NCBI GenBank assembly: GCA_963565915.1
Contig: OY751492.1
Span: 1,364,001 to 1,428,000, forward strand
Source: Entoloma clypeatum
Taxonomy: Eukaryota; Basidiomycota; Agaricomycetes; Agaricales; Entolomataceae
Length of the DNA: 64,000 bases
Direction: 5' to 3'
Shown here: positions 8,438 through 18,636 of the stretch, piece after piece
Numbering within the stretch: the first letter of the stretch is position 1
Layout: the number at the start of each line of letters is the position of its first letter
Translations under genes and position numbers: made by a program
Notes under the pieces: model-generated
What the model was told of the DNA's origin: nothing
What the model saw: the letters and a program-made list of their open reading frames with translations, nothing else
The model's database searches: none

Positions 8438-11400
8438 AAATCGATATGAATGTTTGCCTATAGACTCTTACGTACATAAGGACATTGTAAAATCTTGGTT
8501 TCAGAAACTTACGGATGCTGCAGTTACGTACAATAAAATACTATTAGATAAACCTAGTAGGAAAGAAAAACCAAAAAAAGATGAATCGGACTTAGATACA
8601 CTTGTAAACTATATCATTGGGGAGCCCTCAGAAACGAGGCTTGGTTCGTCCCCTACGGATGAATGCTTAATTCCCTGTTGCAAAGAATCAGATAACTTAA
8701 CTAGGCAAACGGACTCTATGGGGGAACCATCTTTTATTCGATCCGCTTCTTTGGAAAAGGAGCTTATGATGAAAATCACGCTGGAAACGTTGCAGGACAA
8801 ACGCACATTCGATGTTGAAGCATTATTAGACTCAGGGGCGACAGGGATGTTCATAGATCTGGACTTCGCCAAAAGGAACAACATTAAATTAAGGGAACTA
8901 CCTTTCCCCATTCGGGTCTACAACGTTGATGGCACGCTTAACCAAGGAGGTTCGATCACGCATGAAGCAGTCATGGCTATGCGGTATAAAGGACATGTGG
9001 AGATAGCCGTGTTTGAGGCATGCAACCTAGGGAAAGCTAAAATTATTGTTGGACATACCTGGCTGAAACGCCATAATCCAGAAATCGATTGGGAAAAGGC
9101 GGAAATTAAACTATCAAGATGTCCAGAAGAATGTGGCATGCGTCGAACACGTTATTTAAATAAAACTGCAAGAACCAGATGGGGCGGAAGAATGGAAGAA
9201 GTAGTAGAAGGAAATGAGGAAGAAATGGAGGAGGAAGTAATCCACACGCTCAGGGCAGCTAAAGGAGAACCCTCAGATGAAGTACCGGCAGAACAGGTTG
9301 TCCCCCGGAAATATCACAAATATCTATCAGTCTTTGAAAAGAAAGCATCGGAGAGATTACCAGTCAGGAAACCATGGGACCACGCTATAGACTTAAAACC
9401 GGATTTCGTACCAAAGAAGGCCAAAGTCTATCCCCTGTCACCAGATGAAAGGAGAGAAGTATCCGAATTTGTAAACGATCAATTACGCAAAGGATATATT
9501 CGACCTACCAAGTCACCACAAACCTCGCCAGTATTCTTTATACCCAAAAAAGACGGAAAGAAACGAATGGTACAGGATTACCGACACATTAACGGCTGGA
9601 CCGTTCGCAATAATTATCCACTCCCGTTAATTCCGGAATTGATCGATAAATTAAAGGGAAAGAAAAGGTTTACCAAAATGGACCTCAGATGGGGGTATAA
9701 CAATGTACGCATCAAAGAAGGAGACGAGTGGAAAGCGGCATTCACAACCCCAGACGGAGCTTTCGAACCAACAGTCATGTTCTTCGGATTAAATAATTCC
9801 CCAAGCACGTTTCAAACCATGATGAACGACATATTTAGAGACTTGATTGATCAAGGAGACGTAGTTATCTATATCGATGATATATTGGTAGCAACTGAAG
9901 GAGAAAAAGGACACAGTGAAATCGTGGAGGAAATTCTAAAAAGATTACGAGAAAACGACTTATTCTTAAAACCAGGAAAATGTTTCTTTGACCGAGACGA
10001 AATAGAGTTCTTAGGGTTAATTATTGGGAAAGACGGAATTCGAATGGATCCTTCAAAAGTAGACGCCATCAAACAATGGCCGAAACCAACAAAAGTCAAA
10101 GAAATTCAGTCGTTTCTAGGATTGGCCAATTTCTATCGAAGATTTGTCAAAGACTTCTCTAAAGTGGCAGGGCCCTTACATAAATTAACAAGGAAAGAAA
10201 CAATCTGGAATTGGAAAGAGGAACAGGAGGAAGCGTTTGATATGCTAAAGAAATTATTTACGGAAGCACCTATATTAGTATCTCCCGATCCGGATCGGAA
10301 GTTGAGAGTAGAATCAGACGCATCGGACTTTGCTACAGGAGCAATTCTATCTATGGAATGCGAGGATGAGAAATGGAGGCCATGTGCCTTTCTATCTAAA
10401 GGATTAAATGATGTGGAACGAAATTACGACGTACACGATAAAGAAATGCTGGGCATAATTCGAGCGCTGGAAGCATGGAGACACCACCTTGAAGGAGCCA
10501 AACATGAGGTCGAGATCTGGACCGATCATAAAAACCTCGAGTACTTCATGCAGGGACGAAAGCTTAATCGCAGACAAGCACGCTGGGCGTTGTATCTAAC
10601 ACGCTTCAACTTTAAATTAATACACAAAGCTGGCACCTCAATGGGAAAGGCGGACGCTCTTTCGAGAAGGGTCGATCATAGAAAGGCGGTGGAAAATGAC
10701 AACGAAGACGTAACATTATTAAAACCGGAATACTTCCACTTGCGAGCAATGGATCGAGGTCACATACTTATTGATGGAGAAGAAAGTAAACTATTAAAAC
10801 GCATCAGGGATGCCAAGGAATTTGACGAACAAGTGTTGAAAGCAGTAGAAGAGTTAAAGAAAACAAATACCAAAACATTACGCGCAGACGAATGGCATGA
10901 AGAGCAGGGACTCTGGTTACATAGAGGAAAGGTTTATGTTCCGAAAAGTCAGGAACTCAGGGAGGAAATAATTAAATTACACCACGACAACCCAGTTGCA
11001 GGACACCCAGGGCAGTGGAAGACCCTGGAATTGGTTACACGTAATTATTGGTGGCCTAGTATTACAAACATGGTCAAAGCATACGTCGAGGGCTGCGACA
11101 GATGTCAACGATCAAAAAACGTGCCTCAACCGCTAGCTGGTAAATTAAAAGCAAACACGGAACATGCAGGACCATGGAAACATGTTACAGCAGATTTTAT
11201 TGTAGGACTCCCAGAAGCTCAGGGGTACAACGCAGTATTAGTCGTGGCTTGCAGATCAACAAAGCAATCACACTTTATCAAAACACGCGATGAAGTCTCA
11301 GCAGAAGGATTAGCTAAACTATATCGGGACGAAGTCTGGAAACTTCATGGACTGCCAGAATCGTTAACGTCAGATCGAGGACCACAATTTGCGGCAATAT

Positions 11401-12335
11401 TTATGAAGGAACTAAATAAAATATTGGGGATCACAACTAAATTATCAACGGCGTATCATCCGCAAACAGACGGACAGACGGAGCGCATCAACCAGGAGTT
11501 GGAACAATATCTAAGATCATTTATTTCCCATCGGCAAACAGATTGGCCCGAATGGATGGCAACCGCGGAATTCGCCTATAATAATAAAATTCACACGGCA
11601 ACTCAGTTCTCGCCGTTCTATGTAAATTATGGGTTTAACCCTAGGATGGGCGTAGAACCTCGGAGGGCAGAAAAGTCAGAACCGGCAAAAGAATTCGCAG
11701 AGCGAATGAAGAAGATTCATGAGGAGGCGGAAGCGGCGCTAGTAAAAGCACGAGAAGAGATGGAACGGTATGCGAACCTGAAAAGGGGTGATGCACCAGT
11801 TTACAAAGTTGGCGACAAAGTTTGGTTATCGACTAAAGACCTGAAGTTGAACCGACCCTTAAAGAAACTTGCCGAACGATGGATTGGACCCTATACCATA
11901 ACCAAAATCATTTCGTCACACGCCGTAGAACTTAAATTACCGAAAACCTGGAAAATCCACCCGGTCATCAATATATCACGAGTCCGATTATTTAAGGAAC
12001 CACTATTTATGTCACAAAGGGTGCAGGCACCAAACCCGATAGTTATCAATGGCGAAGAGGAGTACGATGTCGCAAAAGTTATTGACTCAAGGTTGAAGAG
12101 AGGAAAGCTGGAATATTTAGTACAATGGGAGGGTCTGACTCAGGACCACAACACGTGGGAACCCGAGGATCACCTAGAACATGCCAAGGAAGCGGTGGAG
12201 GACTTCTTTAAATTAAACCCGAATGCACCTCGGCGCTTACGCGCAAACATCTTTGAAGGATTGGAATTTAAACCATATGAAAATTTCACGAACACCCCGG
12301 ACGACATCATATCTCGCCTGGAAGTCGAGATCTAG
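8394..12335 (+). CDS. pol: A Pol polyprotein (PR-RT-RNase H-IN-chromodomain)
   Basis: It has no upstream ATG that fits; the frame is open from the frameshift site, so it is probably made as Gag-Pol. From 8454 there are 1293 codons. Counting from there, protease LLDSGATG is near residue 124, the RT palm YIDD at 473-476, and RNase H starts at about 620 (VESDASDFATGA). The integrase zinc region (HHDNPVAGH ... CDRCQ) is at about 843-888, and the DDE core includes TADFIVG, TSDRGPQF and [15 protein letters not shown]. The GPYTI motif follows, and a C-terminal chromodomain (LEYLVQWEG, NTWEPEDHL) starts near 1203. No stop or missing catalytic residue was seen. The chromodomain suggests targeting to methylated-histone chromatin. 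Confidence 0.93.
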   Translation, partial: GFCERQPVNPPLALTNRYECLPIDSYVHKDIVKSWFQKLTDAAVTYNKILLDKPSRKEKPKKDESDLDTLVNYIIGEPSETRLGSSPTDECLIPCCKESDNLTRQTDSMGEPSFIRSASLEKELMMKITLETLQDKRTFDVEALLDSGATGMFIDLDFAKRNNIKLRELPFPIRVYNVDGTLNQGGSITHEAVMAMRYKGHVEIAVFEACNLGKAKIIVGHTWLKRHNPEIDWEKAEIKLSRCPEECGMRRTRYLNKTARTRWGGRMEEVVEGNEEEMEEEVIHTLRAAKGEPSDEVPAEQVVPRKYHKYLSVFEKKASERLPVRKPWDHAIDLKPDFVPKKAKVYPLSPDERREVSEFVNDQLRKGYIRPTKSPQTSPVFFIPKKDGKKRMVQDYRHINGWTVRNNYPLPLIPELIDKLKGKKRFTKMDLRWGYNNVRIKEGDEWKAAFTTPDGAFEPTVMFFGLNNSPSTFQTMMNDIFRDLIDQGDVVIYIDDILVATEGEKGHSEIVEEILKRLRENDLFLKPGKCFFDRDEIEFLGLIIGKDGIRMDPSKVDAIKQWPKPTKVKEIQSFLGLANFYRRFVKDFSKVAGPLHKLTRKETIWNWKEEQEEAFDMLKKLFTEAPILVSPDPDRKLRVESDASDFATGAILSMECEDEKWRPCAFLSKGLNDVERNYDVHDKEMLGIIRALEAWRHHLEGAKHEVEIWTDHKNLEYFMQGRKLNRRQARWALYLTRFNFKLIHKAGTSMGKADALSRRVDHRKAVENDNEDVTLLKPEYFHLRAMDRGHILIDGEESKLLKRIRDAKEFDEQVLKAVEELKKTNTKTLRADEWHEEQGLWLHRGKVYVPKSQELREEIIKLHHDNPVAGHPGQWKTLELVTRNYWWPSITNMVKAYVEGCDRCQRSKNVPQPLAGKLKANTEHAGPWKHVTADFIVGLPEAQGYNAVLVVACRSTKQSHFIKTRDEVSAEGLAKLYRDEVWKLHGLPESLTSDRGPQFAAIFMKELNKILGITTKLSTAYHPQTDGQTERINQELEQYLRSFISHRQTDWPEWMATAEFAYNNKIHTATQFSPFYVNYGFNPRMGVEPRRAEKSEPAKEFAERMKKIHEEAEAALVKAREEMERYANLKRGDAPVYKVGDKVWLSTKDLKLNRPLKKLAERWIGPYTITKIISSHAVELKLPKTWKIHPVINISRVRLFKEPLFMSQRVQAPNPIVINGEEEYDVAKVIDSRLKRGKLEYLVQWEGLTQDHNTWEPEDHLEHAKEAVEDFFKLNPNAPRRLRANIFEGLEFKPYENFTNTPDDIISRLEVEI

Positions 12336-12346
12336 AAAGGGGGTAA
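12336..12346 (+). other. A polypurine tract
   Basis: AAAGGGGGTAA immediately before the 3' LTR, the usual plus-strand primer of gypsy elements. Equivalent tracts precede the C1, E, B, D and F LTRs. Confidence 0.75.
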
Positions 12347-12634
12347 TGTTATGATCGTATTTTCACTTTTCACTTTATCTTATCTTATCTCGATCTTATC
12401 TTATCTACATCATATCGCACATGAGGACATCTCATTATTATCACGCAGCATGACGCTGCCACAACGCAGCCTCATGGAATTTACATATATAAGTAGAGTA
12501 CTTTCACTTGTATTCGATAGCTTGTTCTCTTGAGATTCCCGCTGGGTCTCTGGGCAATTCAGTTCACTTCACATTTCCCACTTCGTTCTTAAGTTTGGGC
12601 TCGCGACGTCGTTTGACTTAGCGTCGCCTCAACA
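12347..12634 (+). repeat. A 3' LTR
   Basis: 288 bp, identical to 6484-6771 as read by eye; followed by the TSD GTCGG. Confidence 0.95.
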
Positions 12635-12874
12635 GTCGGCAACGGAGGTTTCGAGCGCATGGATTTGATCGCGCATAGAGAGCGCTTCGCCAATGAGGGT
12701 GGTGATGGTGGGGTTGAGATCGGAGGTAGCGGTGGAGGCGGCGGTGATGTTGGACATGGCGGAAATGATGTTTGAAAGGTATAAGAAGAACGGCGTGTTG
12801 GGCGAAAAGAGTTGGAGCGGGGAACTCGATGTGACAGAAGTCGATGTGGGAAATGGCTCTCAGAGTTTGTTCTT

Positions 12875-15800
12875 TTATCGTGGACGCGATGGATTTTGCC
12901 GATGAAAATCTCGGATCAAGTCTTGAGCGTTCTGAACATTAGTCCGAGGTTCCCACGTGTTCTCTTCTGGGCCATACCCTTCCCATTGGACAAGGTACTG
13001 GATCTTTCCGCGGAATTTTCGAGAGTCCAGGATCGTGGAGACATGGTATTCTTCTCGTCCTTCGACGATGATCGGATCAGGGGCTGGCTTCTTTTTCTGA
13101 ATGGCATACTTCGGGGTTTCGTATGGCGATAACAGGGTTTCGTTGAACACAGGGTGGATCATTTTCCAGGTTTTGGGAAGATCAAGACGGTATGCGCTAG
13201 CTCCTTTCTTCTCTAGGACTTTGAACGGTCCGTGTCGGAGGGCGTCAAGTTTCTTTGAGGGACGATCAGTCCTGATGTTAGTCCCTTCCAGCCACACCTT
13301 GTCTCCGATGCGGTAATCCCGAGACGGGCTTCGTCGTGTGTCAACTGTCTTCTTCATCTGATCCTGTGCCTGTTTCAGTGCTGCGTTGGCTTCTTCTCGT
13401 GCCTGTTTGAGTTTTTTCAAGAAGTCGTTTGCTGCCGGATTGGTGTCTTCCAACACAAGTTCTCCCTTCCAAGGATGCAGACCGTAGTTGAGATAGAATG
13501 GTGTGTACTTTGTCGCTTGATGTTCTTTGTCATTGTACTGGAATTCTGCGATTGCGATCCATTCCGCCCAATCATCTTGTAGATGGTTGACAAAGTTTCG
13601 TAAGAACACCTCGGTTTCCTGATGCGATCGTTCGGCCTGTCCATCAGTCTGTGGATGGTACGCAGTGGACAGATTTCTTTTGATCCCTAACATGCGGCAA
13701 AGTATCTCCATAAACTTCGCGGCGAACTGCGGTCCCCTATCGCTGATGATCTTCTTGGGAAATCCATGAAGTTTCCATATCTGGTCCCGATAGATCTTGG
13801 CTAATCCTTCAGCCGATAGTTCCACGGTTGTCGGGATGAGATGAAGCATCTTTGAATGTCTGTCCGTGATGACCAGAATTGCGTTCTTCCCATCAGATTC
13901 TGGTATCGGTCCCACGACGTCAATCCCTATGTCTTCCCATGGTTGACTTGGCGCGGCGTTAGGGTGCAGAGGGGCATGTCTCCTTTGGCGGCTGATCTTG
14001 TTGCGTTGACAGGTGTCACAACCTTTCACATACTTCTTTACGTCATGTAGGATGGTGGGCCACCAGTAGGTGCGAGTGAGAAGTTCATGTGTTCGATACT
14101 GTCCTGGATGTCCTGCCACTGGTGCGTCGTGCGCTTCAAACATCAGTTCTTGGCGCAATTGTGGGTCTGGTGGAACATAGACTCGTTCTCCTGCGTAGGT
14201 GATGCCTTTTTCCTGCTGGTACCAGTGAGGATTCTTCTTCAGACCCTGGGCTACTTCTGTCTCCATGCGATTCGAGGCCTTGATGCGTACAATCCATGGG
14301 TTTTCGATGGTTGTGATGTTTCCGATTTTGATGGAATCAGATGTTTCACCCCCTTCAAAGAATTGTTCCTCCGTGAACATCTCCATTTGTATCACATCTT
14401 CTGATTCCAATCGTTTCAAAAATAGCCCCTCCTTGAGCATTTGGTCGCTGTCCTGTGGCTCGAGTTCCATCTCATACCAGGGTAAATGTGACAGGATGTC
14501 TGCTTTCGCGTTTGTCTTCCCAGGTACATGTCGCAATTCAAAGTCATAGTCTTGTAGCTTCATCTTCCAGCGCCTCTGTCGTTGGTTTAGGTCCTGAGGA
14601 CGCCGGAAATACTCCAGGTTTTTGTGATTGGTTAAGATCTCGAAACGTTCCTTGGCTTCAAGTAGATAATGTTGCCAGTCCTTCAGTGCTTCCATGACTG
14701 CCAAGAGTTCCTTGTCATAGATCTCGTAATTCTGTTCGGCCGCGGACATGGTCCGCGACAAGAACGCGATAGGATGCCACTTGTCGTCTTGTTTCTGTGA
14801 GAGTACCGCTCCAATTGCATAACCCGATGCATCGGTTTCAACCCTGAACTGTCCGTCCGGTTTGGGCAATGCCAAGACTGGTGCTGTTGTGATTGCCTGT
14901 ATGAGACCTTCAAATGCTTCTTGCGCCGCTGGTCCCCATGTGAATGCTGTATTTCCCGTAAGTGTCGTGAGTGGCTTTGCGATGTTTGAGTATCCTTCAA
15001 TGAAGCGTCGATAAAAGTTGGCAAATCCCAGGAACCTCTGGACTTCCTTTTTTGATGTGGGTACTCGCCAGTTCCGGATTGTGTCCACCTTTTCAGTTTC
15101 CATCTCAACACGTCCTTCACCAACGACATATCCCAATATGGGGCATTTCGTTACTTCCCAAAGACACTTCTTCTCCTTTAGGAACAAGTCATTGTCCGAC
15201 AGGATCTGCAAGATCTCTTCGGTATTCCGGGCGAGTTCTTCCTTGGTTTTACCAATAACCACTATGTCATCCATGTAAATCACACAGATGCGCCGACGGA
15301 TCTGATCCCTGAATAGGCTGGCCATCATCCGAGAGAACGTTCCCGGGGAATTGCAGAGACCGAAAAACATGACCAATGGTTCAAACAATCCTCGGCTGGT
15401 CAAGAAGGCGGCTTTCCATTCGTCACCCTTTTTGATCCGCACATTATTGTATCCCCACATGATGTCCATTTTGTTGAAGTAGACTGCGTCCTTCAGTACA
15501 TCCAAGAGGTCGTTGATACGTGGGAGTGGGAATTTGTCCTTAACCGTGAATTTGTTAACCGTGCGATAGTCCTGTACCAATCGTTTGGAACCGTCTTTCT
15601 TGTTAATGAAGAAGCAGGGTGATGCATAAGGGGATTTGGACGGTCAGATCTTTCTGGTTGCCAGGCCTTCATCAATGAATTCGTCCAGTTCTTCTTGCTC
15701 CTTTTGGGTCATAGGGTACGTGTTTCCCCCTAGCTCCTTTGGTGCGTCCGGTGTAAGTTCGATGCCGTGGTCCCATTCCCTTTCCTTTGGGATCTTGTCA

Positions 15801-16549
15801 AAGTTTTCTTTTTCAAAAAGATGGGCAAAACGTTCAACATATGAGGGTCGTTTGGTTGTGGGAGGTGGTGTGGGAGTAACTGCTTCCAATATGGGGTCTC
15901 CGGGCTTCCATTTCTGATCCGATTTCTTGGGCGCGTCCTTGTCTCGTACTTCCACCATGCGAACCCAATGTTTGCGACCATTAAGGTTAACCCTGAAATC
16001 CGAGTGTTTGGTTTGACATGTTGATGGGCACCGGTTGAATGTTACGGCGCCGGTCGTCCAATTGATTGTAGGGTTGTGGTGCACCAACCAGTCATGTCCC
16101 AAAAGCATATCTGTTCTCCCAATGTCCAATACCATTGCTTCCATGGTTTCCTGGTGTGTTCCTAAGTCCAGCTTGACTTCGGCAAGTTTTTCTGCTTTCT
16201 GTTGTCAGTTCGGCGATCCATCCGCATTTAGGATTGATATGGGCTTTATTCCACGTGTGGGAAGGTTCTGTTCACGTACTATTCTGGGATGGATACATGT
16301 GTGTTCACATCCGCTATCGACCTCGGGTCGAATGGCCTTTGGTCCTCGTCGTGTTTTGATCTGAGCTTGCAGCTTGATCTCTCGTCGTTTTGGAGGTTTA
16401 TCTCCCTTGACAATCTTAGTTGACGCAACGGCTCGCTTTGCAGGGATAACATAAGTTATATTGTCTGTAACTGCACCAGGCAAGCGAGTTCGTTTAATGG
16501 ATAAGGGTCGCGACTTAGCGTCGTTTAATCGGACCCTTCGGGAAAATCC
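12875..16549 (-). pseudogene. pol: B1 Pol polyprotein with two in-frame TGA codons
   Basis: One frame from the frameshift site to the chromodomain, interrupted only by TGA at 16205-16207 (before protease) and 15644-15646 (start of RT, where a conserved Arg of the RPSKSP motif is expected). Visible parts: protease region (VDSGCEHTCIH, variant of DSGA), RT with YMDD, RNase H ([12 protein letters not shown]), integrase with [13 protein letters not shown] and [15 protein letters not shown], and a chromodomain ([19 protein letters not shown]). The last 901 codons are open. The near-identical B3 copy is open as far as seen. The lesions look like CGA to TGA changes. Confidence 0.9.
16503..16549 (-). 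promoter_or_regulatory. Putative -1 frameshift signal, gag-pol of B1
   Basis: The minus-strand heptamer G-GAT-TTT (16549 to 16543) is in the gag frame. After 4 nt comes a perfect 7-bp stem AAGGGTC/GACCCTT (16538-16532 with 16509-16503) whose loop holds the gag stop. The -1 frame is open into pol. The same heptamer is used by red clover necrotic mosaic virus. Function is inferred. Confidence 0.65.
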
Positions 16550-17391
16550 TTCTCCTCGGTCTCTATGGTGATGGTTTCATCATCATCGGTATCTCCATCA
16601 GACACCTTCCTAATCTTTCCAGAGTTCTTCTTCGGCTTGCGGCAGTTGCGCGCGATATGTCCTTCTTGGTCGCAGTTGAAACACTTCCGACCATCTTTCT
16701 TCTTTGGGGCTTTGCAGTCTTTGGCAAGGTGACCAAAGCGCTGACAGTTGTAGCAACGGGCTACTCCTGCTTTGTCGATCTCCATGGCTTTGCCTTGACC
16801 ACCATAAGTGGTGCCCGATCCGGTGCGTGTGTCGCCACCCCCTCGGATGACTAATGCATGTCCCTCCATCTGTCGTCCCTTGTTTCGGATCTCCTTTGCG
16901 TAATCGGTGTACGTCTTGCCATCGCTAGCCACTTGTTCAGAAATTCTGCGGTTGACGTTCTTTTCCAGGATGTATTTCCCAGTTTCTTCGCCAAGGTTTG
17001 ACAGCTTCAGGAGCTCTTCGAATTCGTCCAAGAATTCGTCAATGGTGCGTTTCTCCTGTTTCAGGACTTCGAGTCTCGCCTTGGCTGCTGCTGACTTGTT
17101 GGCAATAGAGAATCGCGTAGCGATGTCGTCTGAGAACCCTAACCAGGTGATGTTCTCGCCATCGGTGGCAAGATCGTCTAACTTGTTGCTGGCCCAGTGT
17201 TTACCGGACCCTTCCATCATGCGGGATAACACCGCCAGGATCTTCTGATTGTCGGACAGGCCCTTCTGGAACCTGATGTATAGTTTGGTGGCTTTCCACC
17301 ACTCGTCAAAGGTGTGTCTGTCTTTGAACATCCCAGGATCTTTGATGATCTTGGATGTATCCATCGTTTGCACTGTCGGTGCTTCTGCCAT
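16525..17391 (-). CDS. gag: B1 Gag
   Basis: 288 aa. Capsid-like region at about residues 20-160 ([17 protein letters not shown], then [20 protein letters not shown]). Two CCHC knuckles lie near residues 213-255: [14 protein letters not shown] and [14 protein letters not shown]. The ATG lies 2 nt after the stop of ORF0 (TAG-AC-ATG), which would allow translation by reinitiation. B2 has the same protein, with a changed C-terminus. Intact in this copy. Confidence 0.92.
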   Translation of the reverse strand: MAEAPTVQTMDTSKIIKDPGMFKDRHTFDEWWKATKLYIRFQKGLSDNQKILAVLSRMMEGSGKHWASNKLDDLATDGENITWLGFSDDIATRFSIANKSAAAKARLEVLKQEKRTIDEFLDEFEELLKLSNLGEETGKYILEKNVNRRISEQVASDGKTYTDYAKEIRNKGRQMEGHALVIRGGGDTRTGSGTTYGGQGKAMEIDKAGVARCYNCQRFGHLAKDCKAPKKKDGRKCFNCDQEGHIARNCRKPKKNSGKIRKVSDGDTDDDETITIETEEKDFPEGSD

Positions 17392-17393
17392 GT

Positions 17394-17978
17394 CTAGAAC
17401 CTGCGGAGTAGGAGAGGTGTCGGGTTGTTGGGATGAAGATGGGGTTCGGGATACAGGTAGGGGTTGAAAATTAGTCCCTGTTCTAGGCGTCTGTTCGGTA
17501 TCTGACTGCGCGGAGTCAAAAGTAAATTCGTCAGGGGACTCGTCGGCGGAATCGGTGGCAAAACGTTCGGGGTATTTCCTCTGTAGATCTCTAAGGAATC
17601 TCTGTTCCTGCGCGTCTGTTGGTCGCGAGAAGGGGTCAAGTCTCTCGTTTCGTGCCCAACGGTTGTACTCGGTCTGTTGCTCGTTGGTGGTGAAGTGGGC
17701 GTAGATCTGCTGCTTCGAGTAAGACGTGGTGATGCGGCTCTGGGACGTCTCAATGTGAGCGTCCTAATCAATCTTCTGATAACGGTTGTCTGGACACCGA
17801 TAAACTCTCTGATCTCTGTGATCCGACCTGTCTGAGGTCCTTCTTGAACGCGAAGGCTTTCGAGTTCGTTCTGTCGGGCGTTGTAACGCGCGATCTGGTG
17901 TTGCCGAGCAAGATGGATGCTCTCTGCTATCTCGCCGTGGGGGCGATGCTCGTCGTTGTCTAGTTCTTCGTCAAGCAC
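17394..17978 (-). CDS. B1 ORF0, unknown protein upstream of gag
   Basis: 194 aa from the first ATG, but the frame is open without an ATG for about 55 more codons back towards the primer site (to about 18150), reading RVKTSRFFEDFTSNPF and SIDFTLIQQYIESEIRRIL. The N-terminal half is charged and helical; the C-terminal half is rich in Pro, Thr, Arg and Ser. No domain recognised. It is conserved in B2, where part of it is tandemly duplicated. The stop is 2 nt before the gag ATG. It could be a real accessory protein, an N-terminal gag extension, or an upstream regulatory ORF. Confidence 0.6.
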   Translation of the reverse strand: MLDEELDNDEHRPHGEIAESIHLARQHQIARYNARQNELESLRVQEGPQTGRITEIREFIGVQTTVIRRLIRTLTLRRPRAASPRLTRSSRSTPTSPPTSNRPSTTVGHETRDLTPSRDQQTRRNRDSLEIYRGNTPNVLPPIPPTSPLTNLLLTPRSQIPNRRLEQGLIFNPYLYPEPHLHPNNPTPLLLRRF

Positions 17979-18182
17979 CTGCTGTAGGATGCGACGGATC
18001 TCCGATTCGATGTACTGCTGGATGAGTGTAAAATCGATACTGTCTCGAGGACTTAGCTCCTCCTGTCGGGCTTCTGGTGAGGCGAATGGGTTACTGGTGA
18101 AGTCTTCAAAGAAGCGCGACGTCTTGACTCGTCTGGTAGTTGCTCTCTTCGCTCTGGGCGAACCTAATGAGATTTAGCAACT

Positions 18183-18550
18183 TGTTATGCGTAACAAACC
18201 GTTCCAAGGTTCGGGCAGAGTATGCAGGAAGATGGAAAGGCGAAGAGCAATGTGATTGCTAAATCTAAGGAATCTAGCTATAGTACAAAGGGTTTATATA
18301 GGTACTGACTATAGGCGATAGCATATGAGTCAGTGCTGCGCAAGGCAGTGTATCTGAGTAAGATAACTGCGGAAGGCAGTGCGTCTGAGTAAGACGACTG
18401 CGTAATGAGTCAGACAGCTGCGGAAAGCGAGTCAGCGCGGGAGCGAAGTATACTAAAGGAAATAAAGTATAATATGATATGTGTAAGCGGGGGCCGATGA
18501 GTAAAAGTGGAAAAGTAAGCGTATACGTCCGTAGTCGTTAGTCCGTAACA
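18183..18550 (-). repeat. B1 5' LTR
   Basis: 368 bp, about 99% identical by eye to 5828-6195. The inferred transcript start (minus) is at 18266, with bases 18266-18256 complementary to the primer site 18180-18170. Confidence 0.93.
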
Positions 18551-18636
18551 GAAACCAATAGATAAGATGAAACTGGCCATTAATTAGATAAGGCCTCTAT
18601 GTTGCGATCAATGCCATGGATAGCGAATCCATAACA

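Larger units (their letters stand above)
6484..12634 (+). mobile_element. A, complete Ty3/gypsy chromovirus, apparently intact
   Basis: 6151 bp with two 288-bp LTRs that are identical as read by eye. The TSD is GTCGG (6479-6483, 12635-12639). Gag (7330-8418) and pol (to 12335) are both fully open, with all catalytic motifs present. It sits in ORF3 of B1. The primer site (6774-6783) complements LTR bases 6656-6665, which lie 33 bp after TATATAAG (6623). Identical LTRs, open frames and intact motifs make it the best candidate in the window for a recently active autonomous element. Confidence 0.95.
6233..12757 (-). pseudogene. B1 ORF3, split by element A
   Basis: A 122-codon ORF between pol and the 3' LTR. 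The first 118 nt are 12757-12640 and the remaining 251 nt are 6483-6233, with A inserted between. It starts MSNIT and ends NGNDGWE. Intact copies of the same length occur in B2 (45563-45931) and B3 (60975-61343). The middle is predicted from composition to be helical (heptad-like LAVENRRLRLAVRGLEFAT). No known domain is recognised. Confidence 0.85.
5828..18550 (-). mobile_element. B1, Ty3/gypsy chromovirus holding A
   Basis: LTRs of 368 bp at 18183-18550 (5') and 5828-6195 (3') differ at about four positions by eye. The TSD is GAAAC (5823-5827, 18551-18555). Order on the minus strand: LTR, primer site, ORF0, gag, -1 frameshift signal, PR-RT-RNase H-IN-chromodomain, ORF3, polypurine tract, LTR. 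The primer site (18170-18180) is an exact 11-nt complement of LTR bases 18256-18266. Pol has two in-frame TGA codons and ORF3 is split by element A, so B1 is defective. Without A it would be about 6.6 kb. Confidence 0.93.
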
